A stretch of DNA of 64,000 bases from positions 1 through 64,000 of the forward strand of contig CABUCM010000009.1 of the NCBI GenBank assembly GCA_902490005.1, written 5' to 3'. The notes beneath the pieces are model-generated. The model was not told the DNA's origin. It did no database searches and saw only the letters and a program-made list of their open reading frames with translations. The position numbers and the translations under genes are program-made. The DNA is from an uncultured Ruminiclostridium sp. GTDB lineage: Bacteria; Bacillota; Clostridia; Oscillospirales; Acutalibacteraceae. This document shows positions 8,753-16,870 of the stretch, one piece after another (position 1 is the stretch's first letter; each line of letters opens with the position of its first letter).

Positions 8753-10105
8753 TTACTTCTGAAGGGCTACATCCATCTCATCAGCCATTTGCTGGCAAAT
8801 AGAGGCGATATCCGCGTTTTCATCTGTCATCATCATGGAGAAATAAGTATCAAAAATTGTTCCCAAATCAGCGTAGGACGTAGGCGCCTCTACGGATTTC
8901 ATGCCCTTGGTTAAGGTCTCGAAATAAATTTCGCGGTTTTCAGGATACCCGGCGGACTCGATGATTTCTTCGCCGCACTCCAGACGGGAGGGGGTGCTGC
9001 CGAACTTAACAAACTCTTTAATAAAGGCGTCGGACGCCGTCCATACGAGGAACTCGCAGGCTTCGTCATAATGGTCCGTGGTAGAGCTTATCATAAAGCC
9101 CTGGGTGCCGTAAACGTTAGCCTGTGTTTTAAACGAGGGATTATACTGGACGCCCACCGTACGGAATCCGTTGGCTTCATAAGTGGCTAACGGCCAGCGG
9201 CCGGCGGTAATCATGGCAATCTGCCCGTCTACAAACATCTGCTGATAGTTGTCGTTGGGCTGCGGAACCGGGGCGTACTGATACTTGTAGATCAGGTCAT
9301 GGATAAACTGGAAGCATGCAATGGCGTTTTCAGAATCGCACGCGGCCTGTGTCCAATCATCGTTGAGGAAAGAAGCGTCCCACGCAAACAGCCACGCGGA
9401 GGTTGCAAAGTAATAATCCGGAACCAGCAGCGCGTAGCGTTTGGAGCCATCGTCATTTGTCTTTGTCAGGGCCTCGCAGTACCGCAGGAACTCGTCGGTA
9501 TCCCAGTCTTCACTGGGAAGAGACAGGCCCGCCTCCTTCAAATAGTCTGTATTCAAATGGGTGATACAGGGGTTCCACATGGTGACCAGGCCGTAAACAT
9601 CCTCGCCATCGATAAAGGGCTCGATTAGTTTGGGATCGTAGGTATCTTCCAATACAGACTCATAAATCCCCTCATGGGAATCAAAATAATTGTTAAGAGG
9701 CTGTGCCAGCTTGTTTTTATAAACCATCTGAAGACCTTCCGTAGCCATGTCGAATACGTCGGGCAGCGCATCAGAAGCGGCCATTGTAGCAAGCTTGGAC
9801 ACGTATACGTTCCATTCCGAACCGTCAATGGAGAGCTCTTCCAGATTGATTTCAACGTTGGGGTTAACCTCTTCCGTGTACTTCTTCATAAATTCCTTGT
9901 TGGCTTCCAACCCATTTCCATAGCCAACCATTGTGACAACGTTCAAAACGGTTTTTTCCCCAGAAGGAGACCCAGAATTTTCTTCTGATTGGGATGAGGC
10001 GGACTGTGAGCCTTCACTAGACCCAGAAGGGGATCCTTCTGACGAGCAGCCAAACACGGACACAGACATTGCCAGAGCCAATAGGAATGCTAAGCCTTTT
10101 TTCAT
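8753..10105 (-). CDS. Extracellular sugar-binding lipoprotein (ABC family 1)
   Basis: This 450-residue solute-binding protein captures the substrate of the importer. Its signal peptide ends in the lipobox VFGC, so C20 would be lipidated. It is followed by a Ser/Glu/Gly-rich linker and a type-1 sugar-binding fold. The start is ATG at 10105 with GGAGG upstream; a longer in-frame extension would place the signal peptide internally and is rejected. It is the first gene of the minus-strand operon (binding protein, permease, permease, GH116, GRE, activase). The sugar is unknown, although the downstream glycosidase suggests a glycoside. Confidence 0.93.
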   Translation of the reverse strand: MKKGLAFLLALAMSVSVFGCSSEGSPSGSSEGSQSASSQSEENSGSPSGEKTVLNVVTMVGYGNGLEANKEFMKKYTEEVNPNVEINLEELSIDGSEWNVYVSKLATMAASDALPDVFDMATEGLQMVYKNKLAQPLNNYFDSHEGIYESVLEDTYDPKLIEPFIDGEDVYGLVTMWNPCITHLNTDYLKEAGLSLPSEDWDTDEFLRYCEALTKTNDDGSKRYALLVPDYYFATSAWLFAWDASFLNDDWTQAACDSENAIACFQFIHDLIYKYQYAPVPQPNDNYQQMFVDGQIAMITAGRWPLATYEANGFRTVGVQYNPSFKTQANVYGTQGFMISSTTDHYDEACEFLVWTASDAFIKEFVKFGSTPSRLECGEEIIESAGYPENREIYFETLTKGMKSVEAPTSYADLGTIFDTYFSMMMTDENADIASICQQMADEMDVALQK

Positions 10106-10410
10106 TTTTTCTTCCTCCATTAATAATTGTATTCTAACCATACGAATCTTGTCGTTTCGCATGAAAGAATCCTTCCATAAAGGGTGGAAAAAGCGATTGG
10201 AAAATAATGATATCCTATGATAAAATGACACAAAAATATTGAGTTTTGCGGTAAAACACCTAGGAAGATTGACATTAAACTTCTTGATGCTAAAATATTT
10301 GCATAAAAGTTAAACAAAAATCTTGCTGTTATTATAACGATTTTGCTAGAAGATTGAAATGCATAAAAAAACGATATTATAAAACTTTTCTACTTTTAGG
10401 AGCGGTTGCT
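10106..10410. promoter_or_regulatory. Divergent control region between ABC/GRE operon and araC-type gene
   Basis: This 305-base region separates the minus-strand operon from the plus-strand regulator. It is A+T-rich. It contains a clear plus-strand promoter (listed separately) and a small inverted repeat, TTCCAtaaagggTGGAA, around 10173-10189. I could not place a convincing minus-strand promoter. A weak -10-like TACAAT lies very close to the ribosome-binding site of the binding-protein gene, and activation by the AraC protein would fit a weak promoter. Confidence 0.5.
10269..10296 (+). promoter_or_regulatory. Sigma-A promoter of the AraC-type regulator
   Basis: A perfect -35 TTGACA (10269-10274) is spaced 16 bases from TAAAAT (10291-10296). 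It lies about 115 bases upstream of the ATG at 10411. Confidence 0.7.
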
Positions 10411-11202
10411 ATGTATGTTAAAATGTGTGGACTTCACGCGATTCATGAAAAGAAATTCAGAATTAGCCGCCCCAATGGCTCAGGTGATTATTTATTTCTT
10501 CGTCTGAAGGCACCCACCCGTTTTTTCATAAGTGATAAAATCTACGACGCTCCAGCGGATCAAATCATGCTTTATCAAAAAGGGACACCCCAGTTTTTTG
10601 AAGAGCTTAACGGGGTCACGCATGTGGATGATTTTATGCATTTTGACGTCAGCGGTGATGAGGATCAAAATTTTTTAGAAAGCTTGTCCTTAAAATATGA
10701 CGAACCGATTAGAATACCTTATATTGATCCTTTCATGAGCGTTCATCAGAATATATGTTTTGAGTTTCTAAACAAAAATAGCTTTCAGGATATGGCTATC
10801 GATTGCCTGCTGAAATACTTCTTAATCAAGCTGAATGAATGTATGAACGAAAAAAATTCGCATAATTACGACATCTCCCTTCGTGAACGTTTTAACCAAT
10901 TGCGGCTGGCGATCTATAGCTCTCCTCAACAGAATTGGACAGTGAAAAAAATGTCCTCGATTGTTAATCTGAGCCCTTCTTATGTTCAAAGCCTCTATAA
11001 AAAATTCTTTCATATTTCCTGTATCGCGGATTTAATTTCAAGCAGGATGGACCGGGCGCAGCAGATGCTTATTGTCACTGATTATCCGATCAAAAAGATT
11101 TCCTTGCTTTGCGGCTATGAATCCAATATTTATTTTTCCAGGCATTTCAAAGAAAAGGCAGGGATGACCCCCACGGAATACCGGCGTTTATACCATTTAT
11201 GA
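10411..11202 (+). CDS. AraC-family transcription regulator
   Basis: This 263-residue protein has an AraC-type double helix-turn-helix at the C-terminus (about residues 165-263), including WTVKKMSSIVNLSPSYVQSLYKK and KISLLCGYESNIYFSRHFKEK. The N-terminal part is probably a cupin-like ligand domain, although it is divergent. The start is the ATG at 10411 with AGGAG eight bases upstream; the in-frame extension to 10354 has no RBS. It is transcribed away from the sugar-importer/GRE operon and is the likely activator of that operon. The inducer is unknown. A strong terminator follows. Confidence 0.9.
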   Translation: MYVKMCGLHAIHEKKFRISRPNGSGDYLFLRLKAPTRFFISDKIYDAPADQIMLYQKGTPQFFEELNGVTHVDDFMHFDVSGDEDQNFLESLSLKYDEPIRIPYIDPFMSVHQNICFEFLNKNSFQDMAIDCLLKYFLIKLNECMNEKNSHNYDISLRERFNQLRLAIYSSPQQNWTVKKMSSIVNLSPSYVQSLYKKFFHISCIADLISSRMDRAQQMLIVTDYPIKKISLLCGYESNIYFSRHFKEKAGMTPTEYRRLYHL

Positions 11203-11229
11203 CCATGGCTAACTTAAATAATGAAAAAT

Positions 11230-11285
11230 GCCCCCGTTTGAAGCCGGCTTACTAACCGGACATAAACGGGGGCGGCCAATTTTTT
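11230..11285 (+). terminator. Terminator of the AraC-type gene
   Basis: The hairpin gcccccgttt (11230-11239) with aaacgggggc (11264-11273) encloses an inner gccgg/ccgg stem and is followed by aattttttag. It lies 28 bases after the regulator stop codon. Confidence 0.85.
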
Positions 11286-11400
11286 AGGCTATTGATGATT
11301 TTACCGGGCCGGTAGATCCCCGGATAATTAAGCTGGGCGGCTCGATGGTTCCTGTGGAAAGATTGTTTTCCAATAGGCTTTTTCAGCGGGCTCCGGTATG
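11284..11400 (-). pseudogene. Remnant: C-terminus of a LacI-family repressor
   Basis: Read on the minus strand, the last 30 or so codons before a TAA (11286-11284) encode SLLENNL...TIEPPSLIIRGSTGP, the typical C-terminal end of LacI-type repressors (leucine mini-helix, then L-x-x-R-x-S-T). Further upstream the frame is broken by TGA and TAA codons and no other part of a repressor is visible. This is a decayed gene end. Its former target may have been the neighbouring oxidoreductase or the decayed kdgK/eda genes. Confidence 0.6.
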
Positions 11401-11631
11401 GTATACTTATATTGTTAAAGGCCGGACTTATTTCTGAGGGAACCTCGTTTAATTCTCACTGGCGGTGGCCGCGGTGCAACCAATACCCCGCCGTTTCAGG
11501 TTTATCAAACAGCGTATAAAAATCACAGCCATACCGATGCCAGCGCGCTGAGTATGGCGGATAACCAAGCCTCTGCCATTGGGAGTTATTTATCTGTATC
11601 CAACTGTATTAACTTGAAAGGAGAATGAAGC
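11401..11631. other. Debris between LacI remnant and oxidoreductase gene
   Basis: A start-less open frame (about 11430-11630, plus) encodes LTGGGRGATNTPPF and then a His/Ser/Asp/Ala-rich stretch ending at 11630. The Gly-rich NTPPF and NHSHT pattern vaguely recalls the ends of phage tail-fibre/collar proteins, but the match is too weak to name. The last bases hold the ribosome-binding site aaaggag of the next gene. I see no clear promoter. Confidence 0.25.
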
Positions 11632-12798
11632 ATGAAGCCGGAATTAAAGATAGGAATGATTGGACAGGGGTTTATGGGAAGAGCCCATTCTAACGCCTGG
11701 ACAATGCTGGAACGCTTTTTTGACGTTCCTTATCATCCAGTATTAAAGGCAGTGGCCGGCACAAAATCTTTCGTGAAAGACTTTGCCGAAACCTGGGGGT
11801 ATGAATCTTATACCCAAAACTGGCGCGAATTGGTCCAGCGAGACGATATTGATGTCATCGACGTGGGCGCCCCGACCTATTTACATAAAGAGATGGTGCT
11901 CGCGGCGGTGCAGGCTGGAAAACACGTTGTCTGTGAAAAGCCCTGTGCTCTTACGTCAAAAGAAGCTCAGGAAATGGCTGACGCGGCAAAAAAAGCGGGA
12001 GTCGTGCATTATTTGAACCATAATTACCGCCGTGTGCCGGCGGTGGCGTTTGCGAAAAAACTGATTGACGAGGGGCGTCTGGGCCAGATATACCATTGGA
12101 GAGGCAGCTATTTTCAGGATTGGATTTTAGACGCCAGTTTTCCGCTGACTTGGCAGCTGCAGTCGGAAAAAGCGGGCGGAGGGCCGCTGTACGACCTGGC
12201 TTCCCATGGGGTAGACCTGGCTAGGTATTTGGTTGGCGAGCCGGTTTCGGTCATGGCAAAATGTAAAACGTTCGTTGCGCGTCGCCCTCTCTCAGACGGG
12301 GACGCGGCTGTATTTACCAAAGGCTCGCCTAACAGCGGCCCAAAGGAAGGAAAGGTTACTGTGGATGACGCGGCCTTCTTGGTGCTTGAATTTGAGAATG
12401 GAGCGTTAGGGTCCATCGACGTCAGCAGATTTGCGGCCGGATGCAAAAACCAGAATAAATTTGAAATCTACGGCAGTAGGGGCGCTCTAAAATTTGATCT
12501 GGAAAATTTAAATGAACTTCAGTTTTTAGATTTGGATGCTCCGGCTGGGGAGCAGGGCTTCAGAACGATTATGGCCACCTCTCTGGCGCATCCTTATGCA
12601 GGCGCTTGGTGGGGGCCTGGGCATATCATTGGTTATGAGAATACCTTTTTTCACGCTTTCGCGGATTTTGTCCAGGCTGTTCAACAGAATCAAGTGATAC
12701 AACCCAATCTTTTTGACGGGGTCCAGATTGCTAGGGTATTAGAGGCGGCTCAAAAATCCAGCCGGGAAAACCGCTGCATTCAGATTGAAAAGTCATAG
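11632..12798 (+). CDS. Gfo/Idh/MocA-family NAD(P)-dependent sugar oxidoreductase
   Basis: This 388-residue soluble dehydrogenase has an N-terminal Rossmann fold with the dinucleotide motif GMIGQGFMGRAH (residues 7-18). It carries the family signature EKPCAL, with the catalytic lysine, and a C-terminal alpha/beta domain with GGGPLYDLASHGVDLAR, containing the usual Asp and His. Members oxidise or reduce hydroxyls of sugars, inositols or glycosides. The start is ATG at 11632 with GGAG nine bases upstream. It stands among remnants of a kdgK/eda-type locus on plus, and 870 bases before a TIM-barrel isomerase on minus. It may belong to the second sugar locus, which has two more family members. Substrate unknown. 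Confidence 0.9.
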   Translation: MKPELKIGMIGQGFMGRAHSNAWTMLERFFDVPYHPVLKAVAGTKSFVKDFAETWGYESYTQNWRELVQRDDIDVIDVGAPTYLHKEMVLAAVQAGKHVVCEKPCALTSKEAQEMADAAKKAGVVHYLNHNYRRVPAVAFAKKLIDEGRLGQIYHWRGSYFQDWILDASFPLTWQLQSEKAGGGPLYDLASHGVDLARYLVGEPVSVMAKCKTFVARRPLSDGDAAVFTKGSPNSGPKEGKVTVDDAAFLVLEFENGALGSIDVSRFAAGCKNQNKFEIYGSRGALKFDLENLNELQFLDLDAPAGEQGFRTIMATSLAHPYAGAWWGPGHIIGYENTFFHAFADFVQAVQQNQVIQPNLFDGVQIARVLEAAQKSSRENRCIQIEKS

Positions 12799-12830
12799 AA
12801 ATTCATAAATGGATGAGCGAGGCGTTTGTA

Positions 12831-13321
12831 ATGGAGGTTCCTTCCATAATATTAGCGGGGGAACCAATGGGCCTTTTTATCGCTTAGGAGAAAGGCCCTT
12901 TAGAAGAAGTATCTAATTTTGACGCAGGCGCCCAAGCGATTGTCAGCCCGGGAATCAATCCTGGTGTGTTCAGTTGGTGTATCCATGAGAAAACCCCTGT
13001 GATCCCTAGCTGCGCGACGCCTACGGAAATAGAATTCTGCAAAAGGTACGGCTTGAAAGCGGTAAAGTGTTTCCGGCTGAGGTGGTCGGGAGCGTCAAAA
13101 TGCTGAAGGTATTGGCGGGGCCCTATGCCGATATGAGATTTATGCCCACCGGCGGTATCAATAGCTCAGATGTGGGGGAGTACTTATCGCTTCCTAACGT
13201 AATACGCTGCGGCGGCAGTTAGATGGCTACAGAAGAGTTAATCGATTCAAAACAATTTAATAAAATTGAGGGCTTAGCGAGAGAAGCGAAAAAGATTTCA
13301 GAGAACCGGTTTGGTATTTAG
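12831..13321 (+). pseudogene. Decayed fusion of kdgK start and eda (KDPG aldolase) remainder
   Basis: The first 30 codons include GEPMGLFIA and GPLEEVSNFD, the N-terminal signature of PfkB-type 2-keto-3-deoxygluconate kinases, interrupted by a TAG at 12885-12887. From about 12920 the same frame continues as the middle of KDPG/KHG aldolase (AIVSPGINPGV, TPVIPSCATPTEIEF). One base is missing near 13065, where GTA-AAA-GTG would restore the frame. The next frame reads KVFPAEVVGSVKMLKVLAGP and PTGGIN, with the catalytic-region lysine motif. A TAG (13220-13222) replaces the expected Trp of CGGSWM, and the frame ends at 13321. So an internal deletion joined the two genes, and a frameshift and two stops followed. 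No functional product is expected. Confidence 0.8.
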
Positions 13322-13410
13322 AGTTTAGAAACCAGCGTATGCCGCCCAGGGAGTTTTTCAAAAAAGATGCTTGCGCCGGCTATCGAAATCATTTACTATT
13401 TTGCGCCCCC

Positions 13411-13442
13411 AAAAAAAGGACTGAGTCATCAGTCCTTTTTTT
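13411..13442. terminator. Bidirectional terminator after the kdgK/eda remnant
   Basis: The perfect hairpin aaaaaaaggactga/tcagtccttttttt with loop gtca has an A run before it and a T run after it, so it can stop transcription from either side. It lies 90 bases after the remnant. Confidence 0.85.
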
Positions 13443-13456
13443 ATTGCATAAAGAAA

Positions 13457-13482
13457 GAGCCACTCGCGATGGCGAGTGGCTC
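13457..13482. repeat. Perfect 11-bp hairpin
   Basis: gagccactcgc (13457-13467) and gcgagtggctc (13472-13482) form a perfect stem around the tetraloop gatg. It lies 15 bases after the preceding terminator and is followed by AAAAG, not T, so it is not a plus-strand terminator. On the minus strand it is followed by tttctttat, so it could act there. Confidence 0.7.
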
Positions 13483-13503
13483 AAAAGAAGGCGTGTGCCG
13501 GAA

Positions 13504-13580
13504 AAGCTTCGTTTGGCGTGGGGAAGCCTCAGGCCTGCCGATTGAACGAGAACCTAAAAGAGGCCTGAGGCCCGAAGCTT
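13504..13580. ncRNA. Possible structured RNA element or nested hairpin
   Basis: Two nested inverted repeats can form: aagcttcg (13504-13511) with cgaagctt (13573-13580), and gcctcaggcct (13526-13536) with aggcctgaggc (13561-13571). The loop between them is 24 bases. No known RNA family was recognised and the strand is undetermined. It could be an uncharacterised small RNA, a 3'-UTR element of the minus-strand gene at 13669, or a palindromic remnant. Confidence 0.35.
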
Positions 13581-13668
13581 AATGGCACGAATGGTTAAAG
13601 GGATACAAGATGAAATCTGCTCATAGGGGTATCAAAGGCCTTTTTTGATGGGAGGTACAAAATCAGCC

Positions 13669-14463
13669 TTATACGTTGAATTTAACCATGTTATTGTAGC
13701 TGATGGCTAAACTCTCAAATGGGTCAACCTTGCAGATGTCCTGCTCGACGACAGCATATTCCACACCGATCTCTTTACAAGCTTCGATCACACCGGGCCA
13801 GTCGATATTTCCCTCGCCCACCTCGGCGAACTGCTTGCAGACTCTCTCTATATGGTCTTCGGTGCCGCCGATAATGGCATAATCCTTAAAGTGGCAGATG
13901 GTCATACGGCCTTTTACCTTCCGGATATACTTGGGGACGTTAACGCCGCCAGCGGTCATCCAGTGGGTATCCATAATAAAGTTTACGCCTTCGGGGTCAG
14001 TTTCATCGAAAAGAATGTCAAAGCCCTTTTTGCCGCCTCCGAAAGAGTAGAATTCCAACGCGTGGGGATGGTACAAAAGACGCATGCCTTCCTTTTTCAG
14101 TTCAGCGGCGATTTTGTTTAGGCTGGCGGCATAAAGCTTATAGCCTTCCTCGCTTTCGCGCCATTCTCTCGGAAGAGTAGCTACTTCCACATACTTTACC
14201 CCAAAAACATGGGCTTGCTTGAGCGCCGCGCCGATTCCCGCTTTGGGATCGGAAACCATCAAATCATAGTTGCCACCGGCAGAACAATCTGTCAGGCCGG
14301 CATCATCGAGCAACGCTTTAAATTCCTCGTCGGTTAGATAATCAGGGGTGCCGGTTTGAATGGAATCATAACCGATCGCCTTAATTTTCTTCAGGGTTTC
14401 GGCCATGCCGGCTTTGTCTTTGGTAAATTCGCGTACGGTGTACATTTGTGCGCCTTTTCTCAA
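13669..14463 (-). CDS. Sugar phosphate isomerase/epimerase-like TIM barrel (AP-endonuclease 2 fold)
   Basis: This 264-residue protein starts with RKGAQMYTVREFTKD, the usual beginning of this family. It keeps the probable metal ligands of the fold: YHPHALEF, DTHWMTAGG, ICHFKDY and AVVEQD. Family members isomerise or epimerise sugars, or eliminate from 3-keto-glycosides; the chemistry here is unknown. The TTG at 14463 is chosen because it gives the conserved N-terminus and has AAAGG upstream; the ATG at 14445 is the alternative. It lies 139 bases after the binding protein of the second sugar importer on the same strand with no clear terminator, so it is probably its last gene. Gfo/Idh/MocA neighbours suggest an oxidise-then-isomerise or oxidise-then-cleave route. 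Confidence 0.87.
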   Translation of the reverse strand: MRKGAQMYTVREFTKDKAGMAETLKKIKAIGYDSIQTGTPDYLTDEEFKALLDDAGLTDCSAGGNYDLMVSDPKAGIGAALKQAHVFGVKYVEVATLPREWRESEEGYKLYAASLNKIAAELKKEGMRLLYHPHALEFYSFGGGKKGFDILFDETDPEGVNFIMDTHWMTAGGVNVPKYIRKVKGRMTICHFKDYAIIGGTEDHIERVCKQFAEVGEGNIDWPGVIEACKEIGVEYAVVEQDICKVDPFESLAISYNNMVKFNV

Positions 14464-14602
14464 TGTAATCGCGACCTTTCTAAGTATAAAATGGATTGCT
14501 TCACGAAATTAACAGAAATTCTTCCGCCGGCTAGGAACAGCCGATGGGTTATTTGGATTTTTCATAAAAATTAAAGTAGTAAGATCGTAGCAAAGTAAAG
14601 TT

Positions 14603-15946
14603 TTAGCTGTTGCTGTCAATGATCTGCTGAATGCGATCATTCATGCCGGACAAGATAGTATCGAAATCGTCATTACCACCCAAAACCTCTGTGCTAAGCT
14701 CACGAGCCAAATCCTCGCCTTCCAGAGAAGACATCGCCGGGAAAGCACTCAATGAAGGATAGTTCAAAGAACAACCATGAGGCATTATTTCTTCCGCGAA
14801 GAAACTTTTAATCTTGTTGTCCTTAATCGAGGGCAACTGATGTTTAGTGGTATCAGCCGGGAAAGCGCCCATGCCACCGTCTTCCCACAGAGCGCCGTTG
14901 TTAAGAGTCCACCATTTCATAAAGGTCTTAACAGCCTCTGGGTATTTGCTGTCGCTGTAGCCCATTAAACCATTCATACCCATGGGGGAACGTACGGTTC
15001 CAGTGGGGCTTTCCAGAACAGGCAGCACTTCGGTATTTTCATAGATCTCCTGGCTGGTTTCCTCAATAACAGGACCGAAGTCAGGGCCGCAAGGAATACA
15101 CCAGGCCTTTCCCTGCATGTACAGTTTCTTGCCATCATCTTCCTTCATAGCAGCCGCTCCAGGAGGAATTACGCCGCTGTCGCGCAGTTTAGCATAGAAT
15201 TCCAGGGTGCTCTTCACTTCAGGAGTATTGATATTGGCCTGCTGGTCTTCCGTAACATAAGCGCCGCCGTTACCGAACATAAACTGATAGAAGCCCCAGT
15301 GATTTTCACCGGCCAGAGCCATACCGTAAACATCGTCATGAGTCATGGCCTTTACCACCTCAAACAGTTCATCCCAAGTGGTAGGAACGTCAAGGCCTGC
15401 CTCTTCCAGCCAGTCGGCACGATAGAAAATGCCTCTTGGATCTACGTTAAAGGGGAGTGCGGTTTGGAAACCATCTACATTGAACTGATCAGCAGTGCCG
15501 GTAGACCATGTTGTTCCTTCCTCTTCCAATTCCTCCATGATGTCGCTGACGTCAATCATTTTGCCCATGGCATGGAACTGTAAGGACTGGAACCCAGGAC
15601 CAGTGCTGACATCCAGGGTAGTGCCAGAGGTGACGGCAGTCTGGAATGTTACGGAAGAACTATCCCAGGGAATCTGCTGATAGGTTACCTTAATGTTGGG
15701 ATACTCTTCCATAAAATCTTCGACCAATCCTTGTGCTACGTTTTGATATTCGGAAGACCCCCATGGCATATCCCAGAATACCAATTCCGCGGCCTCGCCG
15801 TCGCCGCCAGTAGTCGATTCCGCCTGAGAACCGGTGGAATCAGTGCCTTGAGAAGAGGACTCGGTGGAGCTGCTGTTGCAGGCCGCCAAAGAGACCGCCA
15901 TACATCCGGCAAGCACCAGACATAATGCTTTTCTCAGTTTTTTCAT
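14603..15946 (-). CDS. Extracellular sugar-binding lipoprotein (ABC family 1)
   Basis: This 447-residue binding protein of the second importer has a signal peptide ending in the lipobox LAAC (C23 lipidated). A Ser/Thr/Gln-rich linker and a type-1 sugar-binding fold follow. The RBS is AGGAGGTAAATT directly before ATG 15946. Unlike the first locus, the binding protein comes after both permeases. It is only distantly similar in sequence to the 8753-10105 protein, so a different sugar is likely. Substrate unknown. Confidence 0.93.
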   Translation of the reverse strand: MKKLRKALCLVLAGCMAVSLAACNSSSTESSSQGTDSTGSQAESTTGGDGEAAELVFWDMPWGSSEYQNVAQGLVEDFMEEYPNIKVTYQQIPWDSSSVTFQTAVTSGTTLDVSTGPGFQSLQFHAMGKMIDVSDIMEELEEEGTTWSTGTADQFNVDGFQTALPFNVDPRGIFYRADWLEEAGLDVPTTWDELFEVVKAMTHDDVYGMALAGENHWGFYQFMFGNGGAYVTEDQQANINTPEVKSTLEFYAKLRDSGVIPPGAAAMKEDDGKKLYMQGKAWCIPCGPDFGPVIEETSQEIYENTEVLPVLESPTGTVRSPMGMNGLMGYSDSKYPEAVKTFMKWWTLNNGALWEDGGMGAFPADTTKHQLPSIKDNKIKSFFAEEIMPHGCSLNYPSLSAFPAMSSLEGEDLARELSTEVLGGNDDFDTILSGMNDRIQQIIDSNS

Positions 15947-16000
15947 AATTTACCTCCTGAAAAATATATTTTTTTGCTTTTTCAAGCAAGCCTACCAAAA

Positions 16001-16852
16001 TTAGCCTTTCACCGCGCCTGACGTTAACCCGGCAACGATATACTTCTGCATGAAAATTAAAAAGAACAAAATAGGAATCAGGGCAATAGAGGACGCCGCC
16101 ATCAAAGAACCCCATTCTGTGGTAAACTGCTGGATAAACGCCTGCAAGCCAACCGGAATGGTTTTCATCTCCTGGGTTTTCAGGAAAATGTTTGCGGTCA
16201 TAAATTCATTCCAGCAGCCGATAAAGGTGAAAATGATAATGGAAGCGATTCCAGGCTTGGAAAGCGGTACGACCAGCTTGATGAATGTCTGGAAAACGTT
16301 GCAGCCGTCTATTTGCCCGGCTTCTTCCATTTCGATGGGGATGCCGTCAAAAAATCCGCTGATGAGCCAGGTGCAGAAGGGAATGTTGCTGGATATGTAA
16401 ATAATGGTCAAGCCCAAAACGGTATCATTTAAATGGACTTGGGTAAAGACCAGCACCAAGGGAATCAAAACCAGCACGCCGGGGAACATTTGAAGAATTA
16501 AGAATAGGGAAGAATAGTATCTGAAAAAACGAATGCGGCGGCTGTAACGAGAGATCGCATATCCAGCGAGACAGGAAAAAACCGCTACGATCAGGGAAGC
16601 GGAAACAGCGATTAAAACACTGTTTTTCACATAAAGCAGAAATGGCGTGGTTTCAAATACCCGGTAAAAATTCTCTAATGTGAATTGGTGAGGGAAAAGG
16701 TTGTTATTTGTCAGGATCTCAGCTTTTCCTTTAAAGGCGGTGCCGATCACACTGATAATCGGAAGGACAATCAAAAATCCGATCACTAAAAGGAGAAGAT
16801 AAAACAGGATGGATTTGACGACTTTTTTCGGCGTCGACTGTAGCTTAAACAT
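16001..16852 (-). CDS. Carbohydrate ABC transporter permease (MalG type)
   Basis: This 283-residue CUT1-type permease has about six membrane segments. The ATPase-docking loop reads EEAGQIDGCN followed by VVPLSKPG. ATG 16852 is preceded by a GGGGGAA ribosome-binding site ten bases upstream. The upstream permease gene ends 18 bases before it. The cognate ATPase must be supplied from elsewhere in the genome. Confidence 0.93.
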   Translation of the reverse strand: MFKLQSTPKKVVKSILFYLLLLVIGFLIVLPIISVIGTAFKGKAEILTNNNLFPHQFTLENFYRVFETTPFLLYVKNSVLIAVSASLIVAVFSCLAGYAISRYSRRIRFFRYYSSLFLILQMFPGVLVLIPLVLVFTQVHLNDTVLGLTIIYISSNIPFCTWLISGFFDGIPIEMEEAGQIDGCNVFQTFIKLVVPLSKPGIASIIIFTFIGCWNEFMTANIFLKTQEMKTIPVGLQAFIQQFTTEWGSLMAASSIALIPILFFLIFMQKYIVAGLTSGAVKG

Positions 16853-16870
16853 AATTGTTGTATTCCCCCT

